Shown here piece after piece: positions 6,404 to 14,785 of a stretch of 22,161 nt of DNA; positions within the stretch are counted from its first letter, which is position 1, and every line of letters begins with the position of its first letter. The notes below the pieces were generated by a model. That model made no database searches and was not told the DNA's origin. It saw only the letters and a list, made by a program, of their open reading frames with translations. Both the position numbers and the translations under genes were made by a program. This stretch comes from an uncultured Planctomycetaceae bacterium. GTDB taxonomy: Bacteria > Planctomycetota > Phycisphaerae > UBA1845 > UTPLA1. The stretch covers positions 1 to 22,161 of the forward strand of contig CALLKH010000158.1 in assembly GCA_938008425.1 (NCBI GenBank), in the 5' to 3' direction.

Positions 6404-8842
6404 TTGAACAATTCACTGACATTTCTCCTGCGCGGCCGCGCGCTCTCAGTGCTTCTCGCGATTCCTTGTCTGATCGCAACGGCCCGGGCCTCGGATGATC
6501 CGGCGGCTCCGGCGACGATCGCCGCGCTATCGCAGACTGACGAGCCGGGCATCGCCGCGCGCCTGGTGCGGATTCCACTCGATGCGATCGAGACGCTCGA
6601 CCCCGATCTTCGCGAGTGGATCACCGACCGGGTCGATGCCTGCGCCATCGATCGCGACGACGACGGCTCGCACCACGCCGTTCTCATCATCGATCCACCG
6701 GATGTCCAGGCGCTGCGCGCCCGGGGCGCTGAGGTCGATGACACCGGCTCGCTCGCCGACCACATCACCGCTTTCGCGCCCTGGAATACGCTCGCGGTGA
6801 AACGCATTCCCTCCATCGAGGCCGTGGTGGGGCGGGTCGCCGAGGTCCCGTCCCCGGGCGATCCGCGCGGACCCGGATTGAACTGCCAGGATATCGGCAC
6901 CAGTCTCCAGCCGTACGGCGTCTACCACAGCCTCGACGAGGGCGTCTGCTTCATGCAGAATCTCGCGGCGCAATACCCCGATATCGTACGGATGATCTCC
7001 GTCGGCCAGTCGATTGAGGGGCGCACCATCTGGGCGCTCAAGATCTCCGACAATCCCGACGCGGTGGAGCCCGGCGAGGAGCGGATTCTCTTCACCGGCG
7101 TCACCCACGCGCGCGAGTGGGCGACCCACGAAGTCATGCTCTATATCGCGGAATATCTCACCAGCCGTTATTCAACCGACGACATCGTGCGAAGAATTGT
7201 GGACCGGTCCGTCGTCTGGCTCGTACCCGTCGTCAACGTCGACGGCTTCGCCTATTCCTGGAATACCGCAATCCCGAACGCACGCATGTGGCGAAAGAAC
7301 CGGCGCATCAACTCGGGCTCATCCTGCATGGGCGTCGACATCAATCGCAACTACTCGCACAAGTGGGGCTTCGACACCAGCGGATCGAGCACCAATCCGT
7401 GCTCCGAGACGTTCCGCGGAGCATCGGCCGCCTCGGAACCCGAGACCGCCGCCATCCAGAATCTCGTCGCGCAGCAGAAGTTCGCCGTCGCCGTGGGTTT
7501 TCATTCCTACAGCCAGCTCTGGCTCTTTCCATGGGGCTACACGAGTAACATCACGTCGGAGAGCTACACGGCGATGCGCGCGATGGGCGCCGCGTGTTCC
7601 AGCCGCATCTTCGACACCCATGGCAAGAACTACTCCCACGGCCAGTGCAGCTACACCATCTACCGCACCAACGGCGACTTCACCGATTTCGCCTACGGCG
7701 CACACGGCGTGCTTCCCTTTACGCCCGAGGTCCGTCCGCGCCTCAGCTCACAGGGCGGATTTCTTCTGCCCGAGAATCAGATCCTTCCCTGCGCGGAAGA
7801 GAACCTCGCCGCCGCGCTCTGGCTGATGGAGAATGTCGCCGATGCCATGAACATGACCAACGGCAACTCTCCGATGCTCTTCGAGGCCCCTGATCTGACC
7901 TCGCGCGTGGGATTTTCGCTGCCGGCCGCTCCGGTGAGCCAGAAGCCGGACACCCTGCTCGACTACCCGATCGGCTTTACGAACAGTCTTCAAACCCGCC
8001 TCGACGACGCGGCGCATAACCCGGCCGCCTGGGGCGCGTGGCCGCGCGATTTCGAAGGCTGCGGCTCCGGCAGCGGCTACGAGGTGGACATCGCCGGCTC
8101 GACAGCCCTTCGAGACTGGTTCGCCACGCGATCGACGTACAAGGCACTCCCCTATGTGTACGAGGGCGGCGCCGATGTCATGCTTTCAAATGTTCAGTCA
8201 CTGGGGGTGAACGTCATCGGCATCCCTTCGACTGTCCCCGTCGATCTTGCCGACGTGCGGGTGATCAAGCGCGTCCTGCTGCCGGCCACGGGCGACTTCG
8301 GCATCACCGAGAACATCCTCGAAGAGCGCACCGCCATCGACGACCTGAACAGCCCATCTCCCTGGATCGACTGGAACTGGGAATACGTGAACGCCCAGGG
8401 TGTGTCTGAATTCGCACATCCCACAGGTTTGGCCTCGGCTGACACGCAGGTCTATCCGTTCAGGGCGTATCGGGTCAGACCCCTCGTGCCGTCGTACCTT
8501 TTCTCCAGCACCAATCCAGCCGGCGCGGTATATCTGCTGCGCTTTCCCGCATCATCGATGGACTGCAACCGAAATGGAATTCTCGACAACATTGATCTCA
8601 TCGCGGCCACCAGTCTCGACTGTGACGGCAACGGCGTTCCCGACGAGTGCCAACCCGACTGCAACCAGAACGGGCTGAATGATCGCTGTGATCCCGAGGC
8701 GGTCGATATCGGCCTCTTCGCCGAACAACTGATCGCTGAAGCGCAGGACCCCGGGTATGTCTGCCTGTTCGATCTCAATTCGGACTCGCTGCTCAATGGT
8801 GACGACATATCCCACTTCGTCAGGAAGCTCCTTGCCCCGTGA
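6404..8842 (+). CDS. secreted M14 zinc carboxypeptidase with C-terminal Ca-binding/dockerin repeats
   Basis: This is an M14-family metallocarboxypeptidase, which trims C-terminal residues from peptides with one Zn2+. From the TTG start it has 812 residues; from the ATG at 6317 it has 841. The signal peptide is residues 1-27 (LTFLLRGRALSVLLAIPCLIATARA region). A pro-segment follows. The zinc site is HAREW (His235, Glu238). The substrate-binding RMWRKNRR and DINRNY motifs come next, then GFHSYSQLWLFPWG with the third Zn ligand His, and PFTPEVRP with the likely catalytic Glu. All key residues are present, so it should be active. After the catalytic domain lies an uncharacterised region. The last 100 residues hold Cys/Asp repeats (DCNRNGILD, DCDGNGVPDECQ, DCNQNGLND) and a dockerin half ending DISHFVRKLL. 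I prefer TTG because of the signal peptide and GGAG, but the ATG cannot be excluded. Substrate is unknown. Confidence 0.9.
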   Translation: MNNSLTFLLRGRALSVLLAIPCLIATARASDDPAAPATIAALSQTDEPGIAARLVRIPLDAIETLDPDLREWITDRVDACAIDRDDDGSHHAVLIIDPPDVQALRARGAEVDDTGSLADHITAFAPWNTLAVKRIPSIEAVVGRVAEVPSPGDPRGPGLNCQDIGTSLQPYGVYHSLDEGVCFMQNLAAQYPDIVRMISVGQSIEGRTIWALKISDNPDAVEPGEERILFTGVTHAREWATHEVMLYIAEYLTSRYSTDDIVRRIVDRSVVWLVPVVNVDGFAYSWNTAIPNARMWRKNRRINSGSSCMGVDINRNYSHKWGFDTSGSSTNPCSETFRGASAASEPETAAIQNLVAQQKFAVAVGFHSYSQLWLFPWGYTSNITSESYTAMRAMGAACSSRIFDTHGKNYSHGQCSYTIYRTNGDFTDFAYGAHGVLPFTPEVRPRLSSQGGFLLPENQILPCAEENLAAALWLMENVADAMNMTNGNSPMLFEAPDLTSRVGFSLPAAPVSQKPDTLLDYPIGFTNSLQTRLDDAAHNPAAWGAWPRDFEGCGSGSGYEVDIAGSTALRDWFATRSTYKALPYVYEGGADVMLSNVQSLGVNVIGIPSTVPVDLADVRVIKRVLLPATGDFGITENILEERTAIDDLNSPSPWIDWNWEYVNAQGVSEFAHPTGLASADTQVYPFRAYRVRPLVPSYLFSSTNPAGAVYLLRFPASSMDCNRNGILDNIDLIAATSLDCDGNGVPDECQPDCNQNGLNDRCDPEAVDIGLFAEQLIAEAQDPGYVCLFDLNSDSLLNGDDISHFVRKLLAP

Positions 8843-8885
8843 TAGCAGCGGACGGGCCGCGGGAGTCGTGTTCAGCCGGCGTCGT

Positions 8886-8929
8886 AAAAAAAAGAGTGGG
8901 CGGGCCCGAGCCGAAACTCGAACCCGCCC
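8886..8929 (-). terminator. rho-independent terminator of the flagellin gene
   Basis: On the minus strand, GGGCGGGTTCGAG pairs with CTCGGGCCCGCCC over a 6-base loop, followed after four bases by eight T residues. Two of the 13 pairs are U-G in the minus-strand RNA; in a plus-strand RNA the same positions would be A-C mismatches. This and the T run show it acts on the flagellin transcript. It lies 41 bases after the flagellin stop and also separates it from the convergent M14 gene. Confidence 0.85.
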
Positions 8930-8969
8930 TTGCTCCATTCCCCACCAGGCCTTGGGCCTTCTCTCAAAC

Positions 8970-10364
8970 TTAGCGGAGCAGCGACAGAATCTGCGACGAC
9001 TGCTGGCCGGCCACACCCAGAAGCGAGATGGCCGACTGCAGAAGCACGTTCTGCTTGCTCAGTTCCGACGTCTCAAGGGCGTAGTCCACGTCGCGGATGA
9101 CGCTTCGTGCGCCTTCAAGCGCTTCCTTGGTCGCGTTCAACGAGTTGATCGAGGTTTCAACCTGGAACTTCTGGAAACCACCGACGCGGCCTCGCTGCGT
9201 GGCAACCTGGCCGATCGCAGACTTCGCGATCAGCACGGCGTTGTTGGCGTCATTCGAAAGGCTGTTCGATCCGCCGCTCTTCAGCGTGCTGAGGTAGCCG
9301 ACCGAGGAGTCGCCCAGATTGTGAGCGAACAGCGCCGATACGCCGACCGTCGCCTGCGTGGTCGACGTTGTGCCGAGCTGGAAGGTCAGGCCGCCGTCGG
9401 TGATCGAGATGTCTCCCGCATCGCCGGCCGAGTTGCCGGTGCTGGTCAGCGTGAACGAGCCGCTGGTGCCGTTCGAGTTGAAGCTGACCTTCACGCCGTC
9501 AACGAACGCCCGCTGGCCGTTCACTTCGACGACGGCATCGACACCGGTCGTCTGGGCAACGCCGCCCGCGAAGTCCGTGTCGCCGCTGATGAACGACGCG
9601 GCCACGAACGCCTTCGATCCAAATTCCCGGCTCTGGAGCTTCAGCGCCGTTCCGGAAAGCGTCGCCGAGACGCCCGTTTCGGTGGCGGCGGCGACAATCT
9701 TGGCGGCAACCGCGCTCAACGCGTCGGAGTCCGAAACCGTAATCGTGGCCGTTCCAAGCGCGCCGGTGACGCTGAACTGTGCGGCGCTGACCGATGCGGT
9801 GGTGGCAAGCGTGGCGGAGGCCACTTCACCGGCCGTCACAACCTCAACCTGGAATGTCTGGCTGGAGTTCGAGGACGGTCGCGAGAACACGCGAAGGTCG
9901 GAGACGTTCGCCGGCGTCGAGAACGACGTCTTGATCGCCTGCGAACCGTCGAGGAGACGCTTTCCATTAAAGGAAGTCGTCTGCACGATTCGATTGATCG
10001 CGTCGATCGCGTTGTCAATCTGCTGCTGATTCGCGGAAATCTCAGCCGCGCTCAGGCCGCCCGAGCTTGTGCTCGCGGCTGCCAGCGACTCGATTTCGAG
10101 CAGCAGGTTGCCGACCTCGCCCAGCGCCGAGTCGGCCGTATTCAGGACCGAGTTCGCTCGCTGCGAGTTCCCGATCGCGGAATCAACCGCGACGAGTTCG
10201 GCGGACAGGCTGGAGACGGCCAGGAGCCCCGCGGGATCATCCGAACCCTTGTTGATTCGGAAACCCGTGGACAACTTCGTCAGTGACGAAGACTGCGCCG
10301 CGGTCGTCTTGTTCAGGATGTTCAAAAGCGACAGTGTGTTGACATTTGTTACTGTAAGACCCAT
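8970..10364 (-). CDS. flagellin (filament subunit)
   Basis: This 464-aa protein is a flagellin, the subunit exported through the flagellar type III apparatus to build the filament. The N-terminal coiled-coil D0/D1 part covers about residues 1-140 (NTLSLLNILNKT, LTKLSTGFRINKGSDDPAGL, then ANSVLNTADSALGEVGNLL and ISANQQQIDNAIDAINRI). The middle contains a Flagellin_IN-like stretch (TITVSDSDALSAVAAKI ... SGTALKLQS). The C-terminal D1/D0 is the last 90 residues (RSVIRDVDYALETSELSKQNVL ... SSQILSLLR). The start is the ATG at 10364 (MGLTVTNVN), since this is where flagellins begin; the frame runs to 10439 but adds nonsense. AAGAAGGGAAAG upstream serves as ribosome binding site. It is monocistronic, with its own terminator and a structured leader. 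No other flagellar gene is in the window. Confidence 0.95.
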   Translation of the reverse strand: MGLTVTNVNTLSLLNILNKTTAAQSSSLTKLSTGFRINKGSDDPAGLLAVSSLSAELVAVDSAIGNSQRANSVLNTADSALGEVGNLLLEIESLAAASTSSGGLSAAEISANQQQIDNAIDAINRIVQTTSFNGKRLLDGSQAIKTSFSTPANVSDLRVFSRPSSNSSQTFQVEVVTAGEVASATLATTASVSAAQFSVTGALGTATITVSDSDALSAVAAKIVAAATETGVSATLSGTALKLQSREFGSKAFVAASFISGDTDFAGGVAQTTGVDAVVEVNGQRAFVDGVKVSFNSNGTSGSFTLTSTGNSAGDAGDISITDGGLTFQLGTTSTTQATVGVSALFAHNLGDSSVGYLSTLKSGGSNSLSNDANNAVLIAKSAIGQVATQRGRVGGFQKFQVETSINSLNATKEALEGARSVIRDVDYALETSELSKQNVLLQSAISLLGVAGQQSSQILSLLR

Positions 10365-10398
10365 GGCACTCTTTCCCTTCTTTGGCGGTGGAGAACGG

Positions 10399-10410
10399 GT
10401 TGACCAATAC
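10399..10410 (+). repeat. 12-bp direct repeat GTTGACCAATAC, copy 1
   Basis: Exact 12-base sequence found again at 10745-10756. This copy lies 34 bases upstream of the flagellin start codon, in the leader. Confidence 0.5.
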
Positions 10411-10418
10411 TCCCTGCT

Positions 10419-10470
10419 TATCAGTGCTGCTATCAGCACCCGGCACTCGTATCAGTGCAGCCGCAGCACT
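10419..10470 (-). promoter_or_regulatory. cluster of overlapping hairpins in the flagellin 5' leader
   Basis: Three short inverted repeats lie side by side 55-106 bases before the flagellin start codon. Hairpin 1 (10424-10439) is GTGCTG/CAGCAC with a 4-base loop. Hairpin 2 (10443-10458) is GCACT/AGTGC with a 6-base loop. Hairpin 3 (10454-10470) is AGTGC/GCACT with a 7-base loop and shares the arm at 10454-10458 with hairpin 2, so both cannot form at once. The motif TATCAG(T/C)(G/A)C also occurs three times (10419, 10431, 10450 on the plus strand). This could be an RNA switch-like leader or a set of operator half-sites; the sequence alone does not decide. Confidence 0.5.
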
Positions 10471-10744
10471 TTTCGACAGGCCGCCCGTTGAAGCTAAGAT
10501 ATAATCTTTACGAGAGCGATATTTTGATGCCCTTCTCGGATGCTGCCCGAATATCTTGCTGCGCATAAGTTTGCAGCAGCCCCAAATCAGGGCCGAAAGT
10601 CCGCTTTCCGGCTGGCATCTGTGTTGCCAACGCCCCGTCCACTTCTGGCCCGCGAAAGGCGGACGTTCAGCCCGGCGATCTCCAGGGACTTCGCATCTCC
10701 GGCAGTTGAATAGATAAGGAAGGGTGACCGCGCGGCGACCAGCA

Positions 10745-10756
10745 GTTGACCAATAC
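10745..10756 (+). repeat. 12-bp direct repeat GTTGACCAATAC, copy 2
   Basis: Second exact copy, 346 bases from the first, in the far upstream part of the flagellin intergenic region. Confidence 0.5.
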
Positions 10757-10842
10757 CGCGACCGCGGTCTCAGGCCGGATGACGAACGATCATTCGTGCC
10801 CGCCCGACGAAAGCTCCCAGGGAATAACAGAAGGATGTCCGG

Positions 10843-11664
10843 CTACGAAACACAGGAGGAGACGGCGCGAACCATCGCTTCCACTCGTGAGGCGTCCGGC
10901 CCATTCTCCCACCAGCCGTCGCGCTTCAGGTAGCTTCCCACGATCAGGCCGTCCGCATGCGGCGCCAGCTGCGCCACTGTTTCGGGCGTGACGCCGCTGC
11001 CCACCAGCACCACTTCATCGATCGCGTCCGCCACCGATGCTACGTCACTCGGATCCGTCGGCCGGCCGGTCGCCGTGCCGGTCACGATGACCCCGTCAGC
11101 CCCCGAGAGCACGGCCGCCCTGGCCGTCTCCGCGAGACCGACGTCCGCGGTGATGGCGTGCGAGGAGTGCTTCTTCTTCACGTCCGCAATGATGGCGACG
11201 TCACTCGCTTCGATCATCCGCCGATATCGCAGGAGCGGTCCCGCGTCCGCTTCCGCCATCAGCCCCTCGTCGGCCACATGTGAGAACACGAAACCTTCAC
11301 AGCGCACGAACTGGCATCCCGCCGACTGGGCCACCGCGATCGCCTCGCGATTCGCCCCCGCCAGCACCTGAACACCCAGCGGCAGGTCCGTCGCCGCGCG
11401 GACGGCCGCACAAATCGCCGTCATGGCCGACACGATTTCGGGCCCGACGGATCGATTCAGGTATGGGACGTCATGCATGTTCTCAATCATGATCGCATCG
11501 ACGCCGCCCTTTGCGAGCAGTACAGCCTCGGCAACCGCCTGCCGGCAGAGTTCCGATACGGTCATGCGCGAGCGCGGCGTCCCCGGCAGCGCGCCGGCGT
11601 GAATCATGGCGATCAGCGCGGGCCGCTTCATGTCGCTGAGGAATGAAAGTCCGATGTTCGGCAT
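10843..11664 (-). CDS. BtpA/SgcQ-family protein (TIM-barrel)
   Basis: This 273-aa protein belongs to the BtpA/SgcQ family. Family marks include the N-terminal ALIAMIHAGALPGTPRS (residues 17-32), GGVDAIMIENMHDVPY (53-68), PLGVQVLAGANREA, FVRCEGFVF, IIADVKKKHSSHAI and the C-terminal GADGVIVTGTATGRPTD and LVGSGVTPE ... DGLIVGSYLKRDGWWEN, which resemble a phosphate-binding end of a TIM barrel. BtpA was named in cyanobacteria for an effect on photosystem I, but in non-photosynthetic bacteria, as with SgcQ, the reaction is unknown. The ATG at 11664 gives the usual family N-terminus; the frame runs to 11850 but that part overlaps the permease gene. It lies 83 bases after the NCS1 permease on the same strand, so the two are probably functionally linked, possibly in nucleobase or nucleoside use (inference). 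Confidence 0.85.
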   Translation of the reverse strand: MPNIGLSFLSDMKRPALIAMIHAGALPGTPRSRMTVSELCRQAVAEAVLLAKGGVDAIMIENMHDVPYLNRSVGPEIVSAMTAICAAVRAATDLPLGVQVLAGANREAIAVAQSAGCQFVRCEGFVFSHVADEGLMAEADAGPLLRYRRMIEASDVAIIADVKKKHSSHAITADVGLAETARAAVLSGADGVIVTGTATGRPTDPSDVASVADAIDEVVLVGSGVTPETVAQLAPHADGLIVGSYLKRDGWWENGPDASRVEAMVRAVSSCVS

Positions 11665-11747
11665 ACATTGAGTTCCATCTTTGGCCTTAGCAGCCGAGGT
11701 GAACTTGATCGCAGCGCTCAGCAACCGATCGTGTTTGAACGTTGCCT

Positions 11748-13325
11748 TTACACCGATCGTGAAACGCCGCTCAGATCCGCAGTCCTGCCCGGAATCAACA
11801 TCATCAAGAGGACATATACCAGGAAAGCGACCGCAAAGCTGATGAACCATGCGTAGTGATACAGTTCTATCCAGAATTCAGCGACCTTGACGCTTGAGAC
11901 GGTGCCGATAAACCCGGGACCACACGGCAGAATTCCCGCAGAGAGCGCGATGATCGCGCGGAAGTTGAAGCCGCCGACGTACCAGTAGGGGCCGGACGAC
12001 AGGTAAAGCCCGGCGAGATTGAGTTGCGTTCGTCGGACCACGAAGTAGTCGGCAATCAGGATTCCGCCCACCGCGCCAAGCAGACCAGAGTAGGCGACCA
12101 GCCAGGTGAAGATGTATCCGGACGGATCCGCGAGGAGCTTCCACGGCATCATCAGGATGCCGATGATGCCGGTGATCAGGCCGCCGGTCCGGAAGCTGAT
12201 GTACCGCGGCGCCAGGTGGGCAAAGTCATTCGCGGGGCTGACGACATTTGCAGCGATGTTCGTTGCCAGGGTCGCGAGGCAGAGCGCGAACAGCGATACC
12301 GCCAGCACAACGGGGTTCTTAAACTTCGAAACGAGCTCCACCGGGTCCCAGATCGGCGCGCCATAGATGACCACAGTGGCCGACGTCACCGCCACTCCGA
12401 TAAACGCATACAGCCCCATCGTGAGCGGAAGCCCCAGCGCCTGCCCCCAGATCTGATCCTTCTGCGAATGCGCGTAGCGGGAAAAATCCGGAATGTTCAA
12501 CGACAGCGTCGCCCAGAAGCCGACGTTGGCGGTCAATGCCGGAAAGAAGAACTTCAGAAACTGGCCTTCTTTCGGCTGACCGGGTTCAAACACCGAGGGC
12601 TGGTGAAGCATCGGGCCGAAGCCGTTGGCCTCGCGATACGCCCACCACAGAAGCAGCAGCCCCAGCGCGATGAGCAGCGGCGCCTTGATGTTGAGCAGGA
12701 TGCGAATCGACTCGATCCCGCGGTAGATGACGAAGATGTTGATCCCCCAGAAGAACAGGAAGCAGGCGATCTGCATGATGTTGATACCGAGAAACGGAAC
12801 CGGGGTCAGCGTCGCCCAATCCTTGAACCAGATCGTCAGGATCTGGTAAATCGCCGCCCCGCCGATCCAGACCTGTATCCCGAACCATCCGCATGCGACG
12901 AGTGCTCGCAACAGCGCCGGCACATTCGCACCCAGCAGCCCGAACGACGATCGGCAGTAAACTGGAAAAGGGATGCCATATTTTGTGCCCGCGTGCGCGT
13001 TGGCGATCATCGGCAGGAGCACGATGACGTTGCCCGCGAAGATCGTGAGCACCGCCTGCCACCAATTCATGCCGCCGGCAATCAGCGACGACGCCAGCAT
13101 GTACGTCGGCACGCATGCCGCCATGCTGATCCAGAGCGCCGCGAGATCCTTCATCGACCACTTGCGATCCGCGCGCGACGTCGGCGCCATATCGGCGCTG
13201 AAGTGCGAGGACCGTTGAACATCGGCGTGATCGTGGCTGGCGTAGTCAAGCTCATGGATGCCCCCTGCGACAGAGGTGAGGCTCGTCGCGCCAGGACCCG
13301 CATTTGAGGGAGTGTCTTCACGCAT
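11748..13325 (-). CDS. NCS1-family nucleobase/hydantoin:cation symporter
   Basis: This 525-aa integral membrane protein is an NCS1 transporter (Mhp1/PucI/FurE type), carrying purines, pyrimidines, allantoin or hydantoins with Na+ or H+. The N-terminal DMAPTSRADRKWSMKDLAAL (residues 45-64) and ACVPTYMLASSLIAGGM are typical. About 12 hydrophobic segments follow. The substrate-site residues of Mhp1 have likely equivalents here: CGWFGIQVW gives W147 and Q151 with the same spacing as W117/Q121 in Mhp1, GFWATL gives W271, and TNIAANVVSPANDF holds the Asn (N356 or N360). This supports a planar heterocyclic substrate but does not tell which one. The ATG at 13325 has no clear ribosome binding site; a shorter start near residue 46 is possible but would remove the cytoplasmic N-terminus. 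It is followed by the BtpA-like gene. Confidence 0.92.
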   Translation of the reverse strand: MREDTPSNAGPGATSLTSVAGGIHELDYASHDHADVQRSSHFSADMAPTSRADRKWSMKDLAALWISMAACVPTYMLASSLIAGGMNWWQAVLTIFAGNVIVLLPMIANAHAGTKYGIPFPVYCRSSFGLLGANVPALLRALVACGWFGIQVWIGGAAIYQILTIWFKDWATLTPVPFLGINIMQIACFLFFWGINIFVIYRGIESIRILLNIKAPLLIALGLLLLWWAYREANGFGPMLHQPSVFEPGQPKEGQFLKFFFPALTANVGFWATLSLNIPDFSRYAHSQKDQIWGQALGLPLTMGLYAFIGVAVTSATVVIYGAPIWDPVELVSKFKNPVVLAVSLFALCLATLATNIAANVVSPANDFAHLAPRYISFRTGGLITGIIGILMMPWKLLADPSGYIFTWLVAYSGLLGAVGGILIADYFVVRRTQLNLAGLYLSSGPYWYVGGFNFRAIIALSAGILPCGPGFIGTVSSVKVAEFWIELYHYAWFISFAVAFLVYVLLMMLIPGRTADLSGVSRSV

Positions 13326-13393
13326 GAGCGACGTAGATTATCGCATCCCCTCCGCTGCAACCAGTGAAAACGTGAGCCGAAGGCGGAACCAAG

Positions 13394-14773
13394 CTAGAGC
13401 AGCGTTCCCCGAAGCAGCATCGCCGCGATCGAGAAGTAGATGATGATGCCCACCACGTCCACCAGCGTCGCCACAAACGGCGCCGACGACACCGCCGGAT
13501 CAAGACCCACTCGTCTCAACAGCAGCGGCAGCATCGACCCGACCACCGTCCCGCAGAGCACCACGCCCACCAGACTGCATGACACCGCCGCGCCGATCTC
13601 AAGGTAATGCTCGCCGTAATCCCGATCCCGCCACGGCCAGAAGTAAATGCGAAGCATGCCGATCACACCGAGAACCAGTCCCAGCGCCAGCCCGGCGCCA
13701 AGTTCCCGGTACAGCACGCGCCACCAGTCGCGCAGGCGAACCTCTTCGATCGCCATCGCGCGGATGATCAGCGTCGAGGCCTGCGAACCGCTGTTGCCCC
13801 CGCTGCTGATGATCAGCGGAATGAACACCGCCAGCACCACCGCCCGCGCGATCTCGTGCTCGAAGTAGCCCATGGCCGTCGCCGTGAACATCTCGCCGAC
13901 AAAAAGCACCGCCAGCCAGACGGCCCGCTTGCGAACCATTTCGACAAAGCCGACGTTCATGTACGGCGCATCCAGCGCCTGAACACCGCCCATGCGCTGC
14001 ATGTCCTCGGTCGCGACCTGTTCGGCCACGTCCAGGATGTCGTCCACCGTCACCATGCCGACCAGCAACCCGGCCGAATCCACCACGGGCAGCGCCACCC
14101 GATCCAGCCGCTTGAAATCGCGAACCGCCTCTTCCTGATCCTGATCCACCCGCAGCGCGTCGTGCTGCCGATCCATGATCTCCGACAACTTCCGCGTCGG
14201 GTCGGCCAAAATCAGTTCGCGCAACCGGATGTCGTCGATGAGCCGCCCACGATCGTCGATCACATAAATGACGTTCAGTGTTTCCTTGTCCCGGCCCACC
14301 TTTCGAATGTGTTCCAGCACCTGGCCGATCGTCTGGTCCTCGCGTACCGCGACATAGTCCGGCGTCATGAGGCGGCCGATTGATCCCTCGGGGTAGCCGA
14401 GCAGCGTCGTGGCGATCTTTCGCTCCTCGGGCGAGAGCAAAGTGATCAGGCGCTGTGTCACCGCGCCGGGCAGCTCTTCAAGCAGCGCCGTGCGATCGTC
14501 CGGCGCCATTTCGTTCAGGACGGCCGCGACGCCTTCCTTGCCGAGCGAGCGAAGAATCTCCTCTTGCTGGTCGAGCTCGATGTATTCAAAGATCTCGGCG
14601 CCAAATTCCCGGGGGAGAATGCGAAAGAGAATCGCCACTTCCTGCGGCGACATGTCGGTGAAGATCTCGGCAACCGAAACAGCCGGCAGCGCCGTCAGCG
14701 ACTTGCGCAGCTCCGGAAACTGCCGGGCCTCGAGCATCTCCAGAATGTCCGGTCCGACCAGCGCTCCGAGCAC
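13394..14773 (-). CDS. mgtE: magnesium channel/transporter MgtE
   Basis: This 459-aa protein is an MgtE-type Mg2+ channel. It has the acidic superhelical N domain (about residues 1-125, with VAEIFTDMSPQEVAILFRIL and ALLEELPG), a pair of CBS domains (about 130-255, with MTPDYVAVREDQTIGQVL and ALPVVDSAGLLVGMVTVDDIL) and a five-helix membrane domain (about 280-459) with PLIISSGGNSGSQAST, the family signature, and DPAVSSAPFVATLVDVVGI. The cytosolic domains sense Mg2+ and gate the pore. The start is a GTG at 14773, supported by GGAGGA 6 bases upstream. No Mg2+ riboswitch was recognised in the 232 bases before it. The gene is on the same strand as the permease, 68 bases upstream of it, with no visible functional tie. 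Confidence 0.94.
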   Translation of the reverse strand: MLGALVGPDILEMLEARQFPELRKSLTALPAVSVAEIFTDMSPQEVAILFRILPREFGAEIFEYIELDQQEEILRSLGKEGVAAVLNEMAPDDRTALLEELPGAVTQRLITLLSPEERKIATTLLGYPEGSIGRLMTPDYVAVREDQTIGQVLEHIRKVGRDKETLNVIYVIDDRGRLIDDIRLRELILADPTRKLSEIMDRQHDALRVDQDQEEAVRDFKRLDRVALPVVDSAGLLVGMVTVDDILDVAEQVATEDMQRMGGVQALDAPYMNVGFVEMVRKRAVWLAVLFVGEMFTATAMGYFEHEIARAVVLAVFIPLIISSGGNSGSQASTLIIRAMAIEEVRLRDWWRVLYRELGAGLALGLVLGVIGMLRIYFWPWRDRDYGEHYLEIGAAVSCSLVGVVLCGTVVGSMLPLLLRRVGLDPAVSSAPFVATLVDVVGIIIYFSIAAMLLRGTLL

Positions 14774-14779
14774 GACGAA

Positions 14780-14785
14780 TCCTCC
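14780..14785 (-). promoter_or_regulatory. ribosome binding site deciding the GTG start of mgtE
   Basis: GGAGGA on the minus strand, 6 bases before the GTG at 14773. Confidence 0.7.

Larger units (their letters stand above)
10365..10842. other. 478-bp intergenic region upstream of flagellin
   Basis: No gene is supported here. It carries the flagellin 5' leader with clustered hairpins (10419-10470) and a 12-bp repeat (copies at 10399 and 10745). Near the far end are the palindrome-like ACCGCG/CGCGGT (10755-10768, 2-base gap) and a 5-bp inverted repeat ACGAA/TTCGT (10782-10797). I looked for sigma-28 (TAAAGTTT-GCCGATAA) and sigma-54 (TGGC-TGC) promoters for flagellin and found no convincing match; TAAAGATT around 10506-10513 (minus) is suggestive of a sigma-28 -35 box, but it has no proper partner. 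Confidence 0.5.

Noticed and set aside
8757..10286. 509-aa frame on the plus strand
   Set aside because: Antisense to flagellin, rich in Arg and without domain features; the flagellin on the other strand is unmistakable.
10424..10470. Repeats as a small CRISPR array
   Set aside because: Units are only 9-16 bases, imperfect and overlapping, without regular spacers or cas genes.
10505..10515. TAAAGATT as a sigma-28 -35 box for flagellin
   Set aside because: No matching GCCGATAA-like box at the needed distance, so a promoter could not be supported.
12024..13307. 427-aa frame on the plus strand
   Set aside because: Shadow of the NCS1 permease; charged, low-complexity composition typical of antisense frames in GC-rich DNA.
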